Below are positions 22,883-29,976 of a DNA stretch of 38,323 nucleotides, one piece after another. Position 1 is the first letter of the stretch; each line of letters opens with the position of its first letter. The stretch comes from a virus, in IMG/VR virus record IMGVR_UViG_3300044952_000744, positions 1-38,323 of that record. One strand, written 5' to 3'. Under the pieces are notes generated by a model, which searched no databases, was not told the origin of the DNA, and saw only the letters and a list, made by a program, of their open reading frames with translations. The translations under genes and the position numbers were made by a program.

Positions 22883-24202
22883 ATGAAATTTACGTCGTTA
22901 TTAAGAACTATTATATCCGAGCAATCAAGATTTGAAGTATTATTTAATGCTTTGACAAAACCAGGAGAAAATAAAGGTGGGGTTAAAAGTAAGCCTCGAT
23001 TAAGTAAAAAAGAATTTATTGATTTAGTTAAAGCTGACCCTACAACTAAATTAAATAATGTAGATATTGATACCGCAAAATCTGAAGACCTATCTAAAGT
23101 AAAAGCTGGTAAGTATGTTCAATGGTTAATTAAAAATTATTTAACACCATCAACAGAAAGACAACCTGGTGATAACGGATACGATAGAGAAGTGGCACAA
23201 GTAAAGTCAACCTTTATGGAAGACCTTTATAAAGTTACTGATGACCTTAAAAAGTTTGACAGATTTAAAGCAAGAATTAAAGGAGAGAAAGACATCAATA
23301 AGATGACCATTGACCAATTATACGATGCTGTTAAAGATTTTGACTTAACATTGGCAACAACAACTAAGTCTGAAAGAAAACAAGCGGAAGTTCACCCTGG
23401 TGGTAAACTTGTTTTTGATGGTGATGATTGGAGAGTTATTGAAATTAATGATAAGGGCGCAGTAGGTAAAGAAGCAGCATGTTTTTATGGTGGTAATAAC
23501 CAAGAAACAAGATGGTGTACATCAGCTCCTGGCGCATCATGGTTCGATAGATATATTAGTAAGGGTCCGTTATATGTTATTTTTAATCCTAATGATACTG
23601 ATGTAAGCCCAATGACAGGTTTACCTAAGAATAGATATCAATTCCATTTCCCTGACGCTCAGTTTATGGATAAAGATGACCGTCAACAAGATTTGGTTGC
23701 GTTATTAAACGGACCAATGCAAGAATTAAAAGACTTCTTTAAACCTGAATTTGCAAAAGGTCTTACTGTGGGTGGAGAGAAATTAGTTATTGATAGTTTC
23801 AGTCACGGGGCAATTGGTAAGTTTATTGCTCTTTACGGATTAGATGATTTGATTGGTAATTTACCAGATACATTAAAAGAGTTTCAAATCCAAAATAGAG
23901 ATAATAAAGGTAATGGTATTGTAATTACAATTCCTGAAGAAATTGGAAGATTCAAAGATTTGAATATGATTTTATTGGATAATTGTGTAACATCTATACC
24001 GGATTCAATCTGTACACTACCTAAATTAAGATTCTTGGCTTTGATTAACAATCCTGAATTAAGAACAATTCCTGAATGTATTGTAAATTTACCAAACTTA
24101 TATTTCTTAAACTTAAAAGGAAGTAATAATGTTGAGGTACCTGAAGCAATCAAAGCGAAAGGAACTGACATGGGTGGAGGAATGTGGGACCTTCAAGACT
24201 AA
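22883..24202 (+). CDS. Tag-bearing protein with WCTS domain and C-terminal leucine-rich repeats
   Basis: This 439-residue protein has three parts. The N terminus (MKFTSLLRTIISEQSRFEVL) is a basic hydrophobic stretch with Ile-Ser-Glu, a tag-like prohead cleavage form. The middle domain (about 165-265) carries ACFYGGNNQETRWCTSAPG, with Cys200, Trp211 and Cys212, then a strand YVIFNPND. It corresponds to the CYYGKGTKWCTA domain in the 29977 protein. Residues about 333-430 contain leucine-rich repeats (ITIPEEIGRFKDLNMILLDN, TSIPDSICTLPKLRFLALIN, RTIPECIVNLPNLYFLNLKG). LRRs bind other proteins. A virion-carried host-interacting protein is a plausible inference. Both promoter types precede it. Confidence 0.6.
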   Translation: MKFTSLLRTIISEQSRFEVLFNALTKPGENKGGVKSKPRLSKKEFIDLVKADPTTKLNNVDIDTAKSEDLSKVKAGKYVQWLIKNYLTPSTERQPGDNGYDREVAQVKSTFMEDLYKVTDDLKKFDRFKARIKGEKDINKMTIDQLYDAVKDFDLTLATTTKSERKQAEVHPGGKLVFDGDDWRVIEINDKGAVGKEAACFYGGNNQETRWCTSAPGASWFDRYISKGPLYVIFNPNDTDVSPMTGLPKNRYQFHFPDAQFMDKDDRQQDLVALLNGPMQELKDFFKPEFAKGLTVGGEKLVIDSFSHGAIGKFIALYGLDDLIGNLPDTLKEFQIQNRDNKGNGIVITIPEEIGRFKDLNMILLDNCVTSIPDSICTLPKLRFLALINNPELRTIPECIVNLPNLYFLNLKGSNNVEVPEAIKAKGTDMGGGMWDLQD

Positions 24203-24228
24203 TTGTTTAACTTTTAAATTAAAATAAT

Positions 24229-24564
24229 ATGAATGTTGATGTTGAAGTTTACATAAGCGGACTCGTCAAATTTTTCAAAGAAAATCCAAAAGACTTACTT
24301 AGTTTAGTCCCAAAGGATAAGGAACGAGATTTTTATCGTATGTTAAAAGAGTTCTCATTTGAAAATTATAAAAAAGGGGACGACTATGTTTTAACTAGAA
24401 AACAAATTCTTGAAATATGTGTTCAGTTAAATGAGAAAAAAAGACTTGAAAGTTCAAATACTGAAACGGTTTATGACTTAACTGATAGACTGAATACGGC
24501 AATTGAGAATGAAGATTATGAAGAAGCTGCAAGAATAAGAGACGAAATAAAAAAAATGTCTTAA
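24229..24564 (+). CDS. Protein with C-terminal UVR motif, 111 aa
   Basis: The soluble product ends with LTDRLNTAIENEDYEEAARI followed by RDEIKKM, which matches the UVR motif of UvrB and UvrC, a helical hairpin used to join those nucleotide-excision repair proteins. The first 75 residues are helical and charged, with no recognised fold. UVR motifs also occur in McsA-like and other unrelated small proteins, so a repair role is possible but not shown. It is followed immediately by a strong terminator. The gene precedes the PcfJ-like protein but is transcriptionally separated from it. Confidence 0.55.
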   Translation: MNVDVEVYISGLVKFFKENPKDLLSLVPKDKERDFYRMLKEFSFENYKKGDDYVLTRKQILEICVQLNEKKRLESSNTETVYDLTDRLNTAIENEDYEEAARIRDEIKKMS

Positions 24565-24570
24565 AATATT

Positions 24571-24604
24571 AAAAAAGGAGAGCAAAATTTGTTCTCCTTT
24601 TTTA
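24571..24604 (+). terminator. Strong intrinsic terminator after the UVR-motif gene
   Basis: A long inverted repeat (about 14 bp, 24571-24584 with 24590-24603, one G-T pair) has a short loop and T-rich tail. The A-rich 5' side makes it likely to work in both directions. The -33 TTG of the next promoter (24589-24591) is inside this hairpin. Confidence 0.8.
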
Positions 24605-24620
24605 TTTTTCATTATCTTTG
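24589..24620 (+). promoter_or_regulatory. TTG-N21-TATCTTTG promoter of the PcfJ-like gene
   Basis: TTG at 24589-24591, 21 bases, then TATCTTTG at 24613-24620. The box ends 4 bases before the ATG at 24625, predicting a leaderless mRNA. Its -33 region overlaps the preceding terminator. Confidence 0.6.
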
Positions 24621-24624
24621 TGGT

Positions 24625-26289
24625 ATGAAAGTAGAACTATTCAAACAAAGTTACCAAGTTTATACCAATGTCTTACACAAATCCATATCACCTATCAATT
24701 GGAGAGGGGACAAAAAACTTGCGTCAAGTGATGATTGGTTAAACGATGAAATTTCTTTTAATCAGTTTAATCCACCTACTTCAAAACACCCATTATTTAT
24801 TGTTGAAAAAACCACAAAAGATGAGGAAACATATGTTGAGAATTATGGTAATCCAATGTATGAAATAACAAAATATACCGCAATGGTTGTGGTTGAAAAA
24901 AATGGGGATAAACTTGCCTTAAAATTCTTCAATGGTTTTAGACATAGAAGAGTGGGTAAAACTTGGTTTAAGATTTCAAGAAACATTGATTACATAAGTG
25001 TTAATACAAGAACTGGTGATGTTTATACTGGATTTATTCACAATTATCAAAATAAAATAAAGTGTTCTAAAAAAATTAATAGAAATTATTTTGGTAACGA
25101 CCCAATTAATTTAATGAAGTCAAAGATTAAAAACAGTCTATCAATGATTTTTGGTAATAGTAATAATGATATTGTTATCCAAGCCATTTCTAAATTCATG
25201 TTTGAATTAGATGGTAGAGAAGATTTTGGAGATATGGATTTTAGTCAAAGATTATTTAAATTTTATTTAGATAAAAGACAAATAAAATATCCTAATAACT
25301 TTGATTGTTATTCAACAATTCTTGTTGGTCCAAAAATAAGAAAAGTATTAAAGAAAAATGGTAATAAACTTGTTGAGTCGTTTATGATTAGTGAGGGATT
25401 ATCAGGTAAAAAACTAAAGACCGCTCTACATACTTGTAAAAGTTTGAATGTTGGATTGTACCGGCACGCTAAAGATATGTTTGGTGATGATTGGTTAAAT
25501 CAAGATGGAGACGTAATTACTAAATTGTTAGGTTCAAAAGTAGAATATAATGCATATATTCCTGTGGAATTTAAAACACTAATATCTAATGATGAATTAA
25601 AAAGAGTCTATTCTATTTTTAAAAGAGTCTATGTTGATGGGGTGATGGATTCATATTCCTTTCAAGACCACATAAGAATGTACACTGAATTAAAATTATT
25701 CGGGGAGAGAGATTTAAGATGGTTGTCAGAAAACAATAGAGATGAATTCAGACGAGAACACTTGGATTGGACGGATAAGGCTCAGTTTTATAAACAAGGG
25801 TTTTATCAAAGAAATTACCCTGAATATTTTGTGAATAAAATACAAAATAAGATTGGTGAATACGCTCCAATCTTATTAACCAACAGTTACGAATATAACG
25901 AGGAAAGCTCAACGCAATCAAACTGTGTGAAGGCATACATTGGAAAGGCGAGTTCGTTCATTATATCTCTCAGAAATGAGTCTAATTACGAAAGAGCGAC
26001 TATTGAGTATTATATTACTAAACAAGATGATAAAGTTAAGATTAAACGAATCCAAAGTTTAGGTAGATTTAATAATAAATTAGGGGAAGAATGGAATGAT
26101 ATTCTATTTAAATTAGATGATGTTGTATTATCTTGTTTAAAGGACAAAAGATTCAAAACGGTTAAAATTGATAAGGAATGTAAGAATGGTATAAAACTTA
26201 ATTCTGATTCATATTGGGAAAACAATGAATTAAAATGGTCTTATAAAAATATTGATGGCGCAGAAAAATCTATGTGGGACCTTTTCTAA
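24625..26289 (+). CDS. PcfJ-like protein
   Basis: The start is the ATG at 24625 (MKVELFKQSYQVYTNV), directly behind the promoter box; an in-frame TTG at 24589 lies inside it. The last 180 of 554 residues match the PcfJ pattern: a helical segment DHIRMYTELKLFGERDLRWL, then EFRREHLDWTDKAQFY, then SNCVKAY with Cys434, ASSFIISLR, RATIEYYI and IQSLGRFNN. PcfJ was first noted on the enterococcal conjugative plasmid pCF10 and is frequent in phages and mobile elements; its biochemical activity is not known to me. The long N-terminal part is not recognised. It begins an operon with thioredoxin and glutaredoxin genes, overlapping the next ORF by one base. Confidence 0.6.
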   Translation: MKVELFKQSYQVYTNVLHKSISPINWRGDKKLASSDDWLNDEISFNQFNPPTSKHPLFIVEKTTKDEETYVENYGNPMYEITKYTAMVVVEKNGDKLALKFFNGFRHRRVGKTWFKISRNIDYISVNTRTGDVYTGFIHNYQNKIKCSKKINRNYFGNDPINLMKSKIKNSLSMIFGNSNNDIVIQAISKFMFELDGREDFGDMDFSQRLFKFYLDKRQIKYPNNFDCYSTILVGPKIRKVLKKNGNKLVESFMISEGLSGKKLKTALHTCKSLNVGLYRHAKDMFGDDWLNQDGDVITKLLGSKVEYNAYIPVEFKTLISNDELKRVYSIFKRVYVDGVMDSYSFQDHIRMYTELKLFGERDLRWLSENNRDEFRREHLDWTDKAQFYKQGFYQRNYPEYFVNKIQNKIGEYAPILLTNSYEYNEESSTQSNCVKAYIGKASSFIISLRNESNYERATIEYYITKQDDKVKIKRIQSLGRFNNKLGEEWNDILFKLDDVVLSCLKDKRFKTVKIDKECKNGIKLNSDSYWENNELKWSYKNIDGAEKSMWDLF

Positions 26290-26636
26290 TGAATATATCT
26301 AAGTACATATTAAAACTTGAGGAGAAAGGAGAAATATTCTCAACAATGACTCTATCACTACCAATTGAATTTGATGTATTTATTGGAGGTAAAAAGGTAA
26401 TCATAATTCATAGTCATTTTACTATGGATACAGATGGTAAAAGAATTTATAAAGAAAAATTGTATAAAACAACACAAGGGTTTTATATTTATTTATTTAG
26501 AGAACATGAATACATTACTGGTCAACAACAAATGATTGAAGTAACTATTCACTATAAACAAGAACAATCAAACGAATTTGACTTATTTATTGGTCAAGTA
26601 TTAAAACAATTTAAAAATGCAACAAATAACATCTGA
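26289..26636 (+). CDS. Hypothetical protein, 115 aa
   Basis: The ATG at 26289 overlaps the PcfJ-like stop (TAATG) and is chosen over a GTG at 26274. The 115-residue soluble protein starts MNISKYILKLEEKGEIFSTM and is beta-rich later (FDVFIGGKKVIIIHSHF, GFYIYLFREHEYI). The early LEE could be read as a tag-like site but the match is weak. It overlaps the thioredoxin gene by 20 bases. No family is recognised. Confidence 0.45.
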   Translation: MNISKYILKLEEKGEIFSTMTLSLPIEFDVFIGGKKVIIIHSHFTMDTDGKRIYKEKLYKTTQGFYIYLFREHEYITGQQQMIEVTIHYKQEQSNEFDLFIGQVLKQFKNATNNI

Positions 26637-26937
26637 AGAATTAAAACAAAAAATTATTAACAAAGAAAGTTTTGTATTAGATTTATTCGCAACATGGTGT
26701 GGCCCATGTAAAGTAATGTTAGTTAACTTAGAAAAAGTTAATGAATCGTTAATTAAAGAATCTACAGGAACACCTACATATGGGGTGTATAAATTTGATA
26801 TCGAAAGTGATATGGATTATATGAGAGAGTTAGGAATCAGAAGCGTCCCAACAATAAAAGTCTTCAAGGAAGGAATGCAAACATTCTCCCAAGCGGGGAT
26901 TTTACAACCAGACCAAGTACTTGCTTTGTTAAACTAA
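26617..26937 (+). CDS. Thioredoxin
   Basis: A compact thioredoxin of 106 residues with the active site FATWCGPCK (Cys28, Cys31) and the cis-proline segment IRSVPTIKVFKEG. It reduces protein disulfides and may supply electrons to ribonucleotide reductase. Its start overlaps the previous gene by 20 bases, and a glutaredoxin follows 5 bases after its end. T7 polymerase uses host thioredoxin as a processivity factor, but nothing here indicates that use. Confidence 0.9.
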   Translation: MQQITSEELKQKIINKESFVLDLFATWCGPCKVMLVNLEKVNESLIKESTGTPTYGVYKFDIESDMDYMRELGIRSVPTIKVFKEGMQTFSQAGILQPDQVLALLN

Positions 26938-26942
26938 TTAAA

Positions 26943-27242
26943 ATGAAAGATTTAAATGTTATTGTGTACACGATGCAAGGTTGTCCATTTTGTACAGAGT
27001 TCAAAGAGTTATTAACTAAAGAAGGTGTTGAATTTTTTGATAGAGATATTGAGGTCTATAAGGATGAATATGACACATTCAGTCAAATAACTGAAAACGA
27101 TATGATTCCTGCATTATTAATTATTGAAGGTGATGGTGAAAACCATGAATCTTTTTTATATGTTCCTGATAAAAATTATTATGAACTTACAGAAGCGGTT
27201 GATATTGTTAATCAACATAGAAAAAACGTAGGAATTATTTAG
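26943..27242 (+). CDS. Glutaredoxin-like protein
   Basis: The 99-residue protein has the dithiol site MQGCPFCTEF (Cys14, Cys17) after strand NVIVYT, and NDMIPALLIIEGDG providing the cis-proline region. Length and order match glutaredoxins. The C terminus is longer and more acidic than usual. Together with thioredoxin it gives a redox pair probably feeding deoxynucleotide synthesis, although no ribonucleotide reductase gene lies in the window. It ends by overlapping the reverse-strand gene by 4 bases. Confidence 0.8.
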   Translation: MKDLNVIVYTMQGCPFCTEFKELLTKEGVEFFDRDIEVYKDEYDTFSQITENDMIPALLIIEGDGENHESFLYVPDKNYYELTEAVDIVNQHRKNVGII

Positions 27243-27994
27243 AATAAAATTAAATCTTTATTTTTTTCTTTAATTACAGAATATTCTTTAAGTGGATTTG
27301 TGAGTTCTATACTCCAATCCACTTTTTTCATTTCAGTACTTAACCAAGACATATCAAAATCAAAAACATCTAAAATTGCGGAAACTAATCTATCGTCATT
27401 GGTTCCAAGATATGGGTTAAACACTTTAAGTAGGTTATCACCATCTTCATCTTTTAATGTGGTTAAATTGAATGTTAATGATTGTGTTGAATAATCTGAC
27501 GGAATACTATAAAATATGTGTTTACCGTAGTAATATAATAATCTACCTTGGCCGAGAGAATATCCATGAGGAAATTCAGATACAGTAACCAATTCTTCAT
27601 TGGTTATTTTTTTAGGGACATATTCATTAGTGTATGTACAATCCTCAGACTTAAATAAATCAATTTGTTTTTGATTATAAGCACAATTGTCGGTAAAATA
27701 ATAAGTGTGAGTAATCTCTGATGTAGATGACATATCAACACCATATTCAATTAAGTCAATCGAGTGACTTATTTTAACATCTTTAATTATTGATTTGTAT
27801 TTTTTTTCAAATTCTGAAGTTAAAGTTGAAATGTCTAAAACTTCATTATAAGTTGTTTTTCCTTTAATTACAAAGAAGTTGGTACAATCAATCACTTTTA
27901 TGATAGACTGTTCTTCTTTTGGTATTTTAGATAATATGAAATCTGCAAATAAATTTGTTGCAAAGATATTACTTCCGATTTTCTTTAAATTCAT
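27239..27994 (-). CDS. Hypothetical protein, 251 aa
   Basis: The reverse ATG at 27994 is taken as start (MNLKKIGSNIFATNLFADFI); the frame is open to a TTG one codon earlier. The soluble protein has an N-terminal section (FADFILSKIPKEEQSIIKVI, then FFVIKGKTTYNEVLDISTL) that faintly recalls the first domain of S-adenosylmethionine synthetases (vector of helix, strand, GE-T-T, DI), but the key histidine and other catalytic residues are not apparent. I do not assert that function. It includes a Cys-containing middle and WLSTEMKKVDWSIELTNPLK near the end. It lies downstream of the 28072 gene on the same strand. Confidence 0.5.
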   Translation of the reverse strand: MNLKKIGSNIFATNLFADFILSKIPKEEQSIIKVIDCTNFFVIKGKTTYNEVLDISTLTSEFEKKYKSIIKDVKISHSIDLIEYGVDMSSTSEITHTYYFTDNCAYNQKQIDLFKSEDCTYTNEYVPKKITNEELVTVSEFPHGYSLGQGRLLYYYGKHIFYSIPSDYSTQSLTFNLTTLKDEDGDNLLKVFNPYLGTNDDRLVSAILDVFDFDMSWLSTEMKKVDWSIELTNPLKEYSVIKEKNKDLILF

Positions 27995-28071
27995 CAATAA
28001 GTTAAATTATTATTTATTGAGTGAATAATAGGGATTTTAAAAAATAAAACGAATAGAAGATTATAAAAATA

Positions 28072-29064
28072 TTAAATATAATCAGGAAATAATTCATTTA
28101 TATTTTTATCTACTTTTTGAAAATCAGGGTAATCTGGTGAGCGAACACCCAAACAATCAGCCCATTCTTTTAAAACATCTACGTAACTACCCCAATACTC
28201 TAAAGTACCTGAATTACCGTAACCTTTATTATCTTCTAAAAATTTAACAATATCGGATTCAAAATTGGCTATTGGTATGACAAAGTGTTGAACTTCGGTA
28301 TCTTTTTTATATCTGTGAGGTCTTGATACCCATTCGCCATGACCTATAAAGTAAGTACTAAGTTCATTCCAAACTTCTTCCCAAACAGTATCTTCATACG
28401 CATTATTATATGATTGACTATGAATACTATACAATTCTCCGTGTAGTTCTGGTAATCCAGTGTCCCACAAATATTTTAATGTTTCTTCGTCTCTAATTAT
28501 TTGAGTAACATTCTCATAATTAATGATTGGATTTTCAGTTCCTTGGGATGTTGCAATGTCAGACAAAAGTTCGGTTTCTGGTTCAATTTCTTTACCCTCA
28601 AGATTAGATACAATGTATTCACCAAGAAGTTTTAAATTGTCTTCATTAAGCTCTTCAACAACATCTCTGTAAACATCATCGGTTGTGTTCCAATAAGGGT
28701 CCCAATCACTTTCACCGCTAAGAATACCTTCAATAGTACTTCGTGAGATATCATTTCTACCATCACAAAATAATTTACTTAACTCACCTCTATCATCAAC
28801 ATCCAAATAATAAACACCGTCTTTAAAAATAACATCATTCAATAGAGGTGGTACCCATTTGTTAAAGGCGGTTTTATCATTATGGTATAACCATAACAAA
28901 TATTCATTTTGCCATTGGTCACCATCAGTGGCATTATTTGGGTCTATTTCACTCATTAAACCTCTTTTCTTTAATACACTGAAGAAAGTCTCATAGTCGT
29001 TAAAATATTTTTCAACATCTAAATCTCCATTATTAAATTTTTCTACTATATCATTAAAATCCAT
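28072..29064 (-). CDS. Acidic hypothetical protein, 330 aa
   Basis: The start is the reverse ATG at 29062-29064 (MDFNDIVEKFNNGDLDVEKY); the frame extends to 29097 but that part overlaps a terminator hairpin. The protein is acidic, rich in Trp, Tyr and Asp (DWDPYWNTTDDVYRDVVEEL, YEDTVWEEVWNELSTYFIGH). No domain is recognised, and there are no membrane spans. The acidic composition could mimic DNA, as some anti-restriction proteins do, but this is only a thought from composition. Confidence 0.5.
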   Translation of the reverse strand: MDFNDIVEKFNNGDLDVEKYFNDYETFFSVLKKRGLMSEIDPNNATDGDQWQNEYLLWLYHNDKTAFNKWVPPLLNDVIFKDGVYYLDVDDRGELSKLFCDGRNDISRSTIEGILSGESDWDPYWNTTDDVYRDVVEELNEDNLKLLGEYIVSNLEGKEIEPETELLSDIATSQGTENPIINYENVTQIIRDEETLKYLWDTGLPELHGELYSIHSQSYNNAYEDTVWEEVWNELSTYFIGHGEWVSRPHRYKKDTEVQHFVIPIANFESDIVKFLEDNKGYGNSGTLEYWGSYVDVLKEWADCLGVRSPDYPDFQKVDKNINELFPDYI

Positions 29065-29076
29065 ATGTATAAATAC

Positions 29077-29104
29077 AAAAAAAGGGGCAATTTTCATTGT
29101 CCCT
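29077..29104 (-). terminator. Intrinsic terminator on the reverse strand
   Basis: A 9-bp stem (29083-29091 with 29096-29104, one G-T pair) with a four-base loop is followed, on the reverse strand, by a T run (A run at 29077-29083 as written). It lies after the MSCGC gene and before the start of the 330-residue gene. Confidence 0.7.
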
Positions 29105-29126
29105 CTGTTAATTTATGTAAAATTCC

Positions 29127-29288
29127 TTAGTTAGAGGTTTTATTTACATTGTAGTACTTCTCAACAGTTTTCTTGATAGCTTGTTTAATGCTTTCAGTTT
29201 GTTGTTGTTTAACAGCTTGTGCCTGTTGAACTTGAGCGGTTTGTTGCTCAGGTGTTTGATTTTGCTTATTTTTGCATCCACACGACAT
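29127..29288 (-). CDS. Small Gln-rich protein beginning MSCGC, 53 aa
   Basis: A reverse-strand frame starting at 29286-29288 encodes MSCGCKNKQNQTPEQQTAQV, a Gln-rich middle, and a helical end ESIKQAIKKTVEKYYNVNK. The N-terminal CGC could bind metal or be modified. The motif pairing of a Cys-Gly-Cys start and a VEKYY end looks like small proteins I have seen in phages of this type. Its own terminator follows at 29077-29104, and the homing endonuclease gene is 15 bases upstream on the same strand. Function unknown. Confidence 0.6.
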   Translation of the reverse strand: MSCGCKNKQNQTPEQQTAQVQQAQAVKQQQTESIKQAIKKTVEKYYNVNKTSN

Positions 29289-29303
29289 AGTGATTCGTTT
29301 TTT

Positions 29304-29894
29304 TTAGTTTATTATATTAAAATTATGTTTATAACAAGTTTTTCTTATTGTTTCTGTTTTACTTCCATTGTTAACTTTAATCCCCCTAAGCGAGTTTGAT
29401 AATTTCATTCTCACATTCCGAGATTTCCCTTTTGCAAATCCATTTTGAATTAAATAATTGGCGCCGTCAACTAATGTATTAAATGTGTGTTCTTTATTAG
29501 TTTGAATATTAGTTAGTGAATATGTATTAAAATTACCATTCTTGGTTAAATTATATTTAGACAATTTAACTTTAACTTCATTATTATATGTATTTCTTCT
29601 AAATTCATTTACGGTTGCCAAATTATAACCAAACTCGCTATTGTTAGATTTATATTTAAAAATATGATAATTTTCTTTAATTATTAAATCTTTATTATTA
29701 CATTCTTCTAATACTTCAAATATAAATGAATCCTCACCAAATTTATTGTAACTATGTTGGAGATGACAATTATCGTGAATCCCTTTTTTTAACATCCAAA
29801 AATGTTTTTGTTTTCGGCTAATAATATTAATAGAACTTCCGATATAAACTTTACCATCAATTAAATTTTCTATCTTGTAAATCCCTCCTACCAT
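29304..29894 (-). CDS. GIY-YIG homing endonuclease
   Basis: The start is the reverse ATG at 29892-29894; a TTG three codons earlier is not needed. The 196-residue protein begins VGGIYKIENLIDGKVYIGSS, the GIY-YIG nuclease module, with the conserved region KHFWMLKKGIHDNCHLQHSY and the catalytic-type Glu at FIFEVLEEC. The C-terminal part (about 120-190) with KLSNSLRG-type helix-turn-helix phrases would bind the target DNA. It is free-standing, not in an intron I can see. Such genes spread by cutting related phages during mixed infection. Confidence 0.85.
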   Translation of the reverse strand: MVGGIYKIENLIDGKVYIGSSINIISRKQKHFWMLKKGIHDNCHLQHSYNKFGEDSFIFEVLEECNNKDLIIKENYHIFKYKSNNSEFGYNLATVNEFRRNTYNNEVKVKLSKYNLTKNGNFNTYSLTNIQTNKEHTFNTLVDGANYLIQNGFAKGKSRNVRMKLSNSLRGIKVNNGSKTETIRKTCYKHNFNIIN

Positions 29895-29954
29895 ATTAAA
29901 CAATAACTTTATTACTATAAATAGTGATTATGGTTTAATTATAATATAAAAATG

Positions 29955-29965
29955 ATATTTATTAA
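29955..29965 (+). promoter_or_regulatory. ATATTTATTAA motif, candidate late promoter element
   Basis: An exact copy 11 bases before the ATG at 29977. The following bases (ATAAAAGATTA) nearly repeat those after the motif at 35172 (TAAAAGATTAA), so the shared block extends to the start codon. Confidence 0.45.
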
Positions 29966-29976
29966 ATAAAAGATTA

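Noticed and set aside
24589-24624. TTG start at 24589 for the PcfJ-like gene
   Set aside because: The extension lies inside a terminator and promoter box; the ATG at 24625 is consistent with the 4-base spacing seen elsewhere.
27239-27994. S-adenosylmethionine synthetase
   Set aside because: Only the order of predicted elements at the N terminus is faintly similar; the catalytic residues and later domains are not seen, so no function is claimed.
27995-28071. Promoter or terminator in the gap between the two reverse-strand genes
   Set aside because: The gap is AT-rich with no convincing hairpin and no TAnnTTTG on the reverse strand; I see nothing specific in it.
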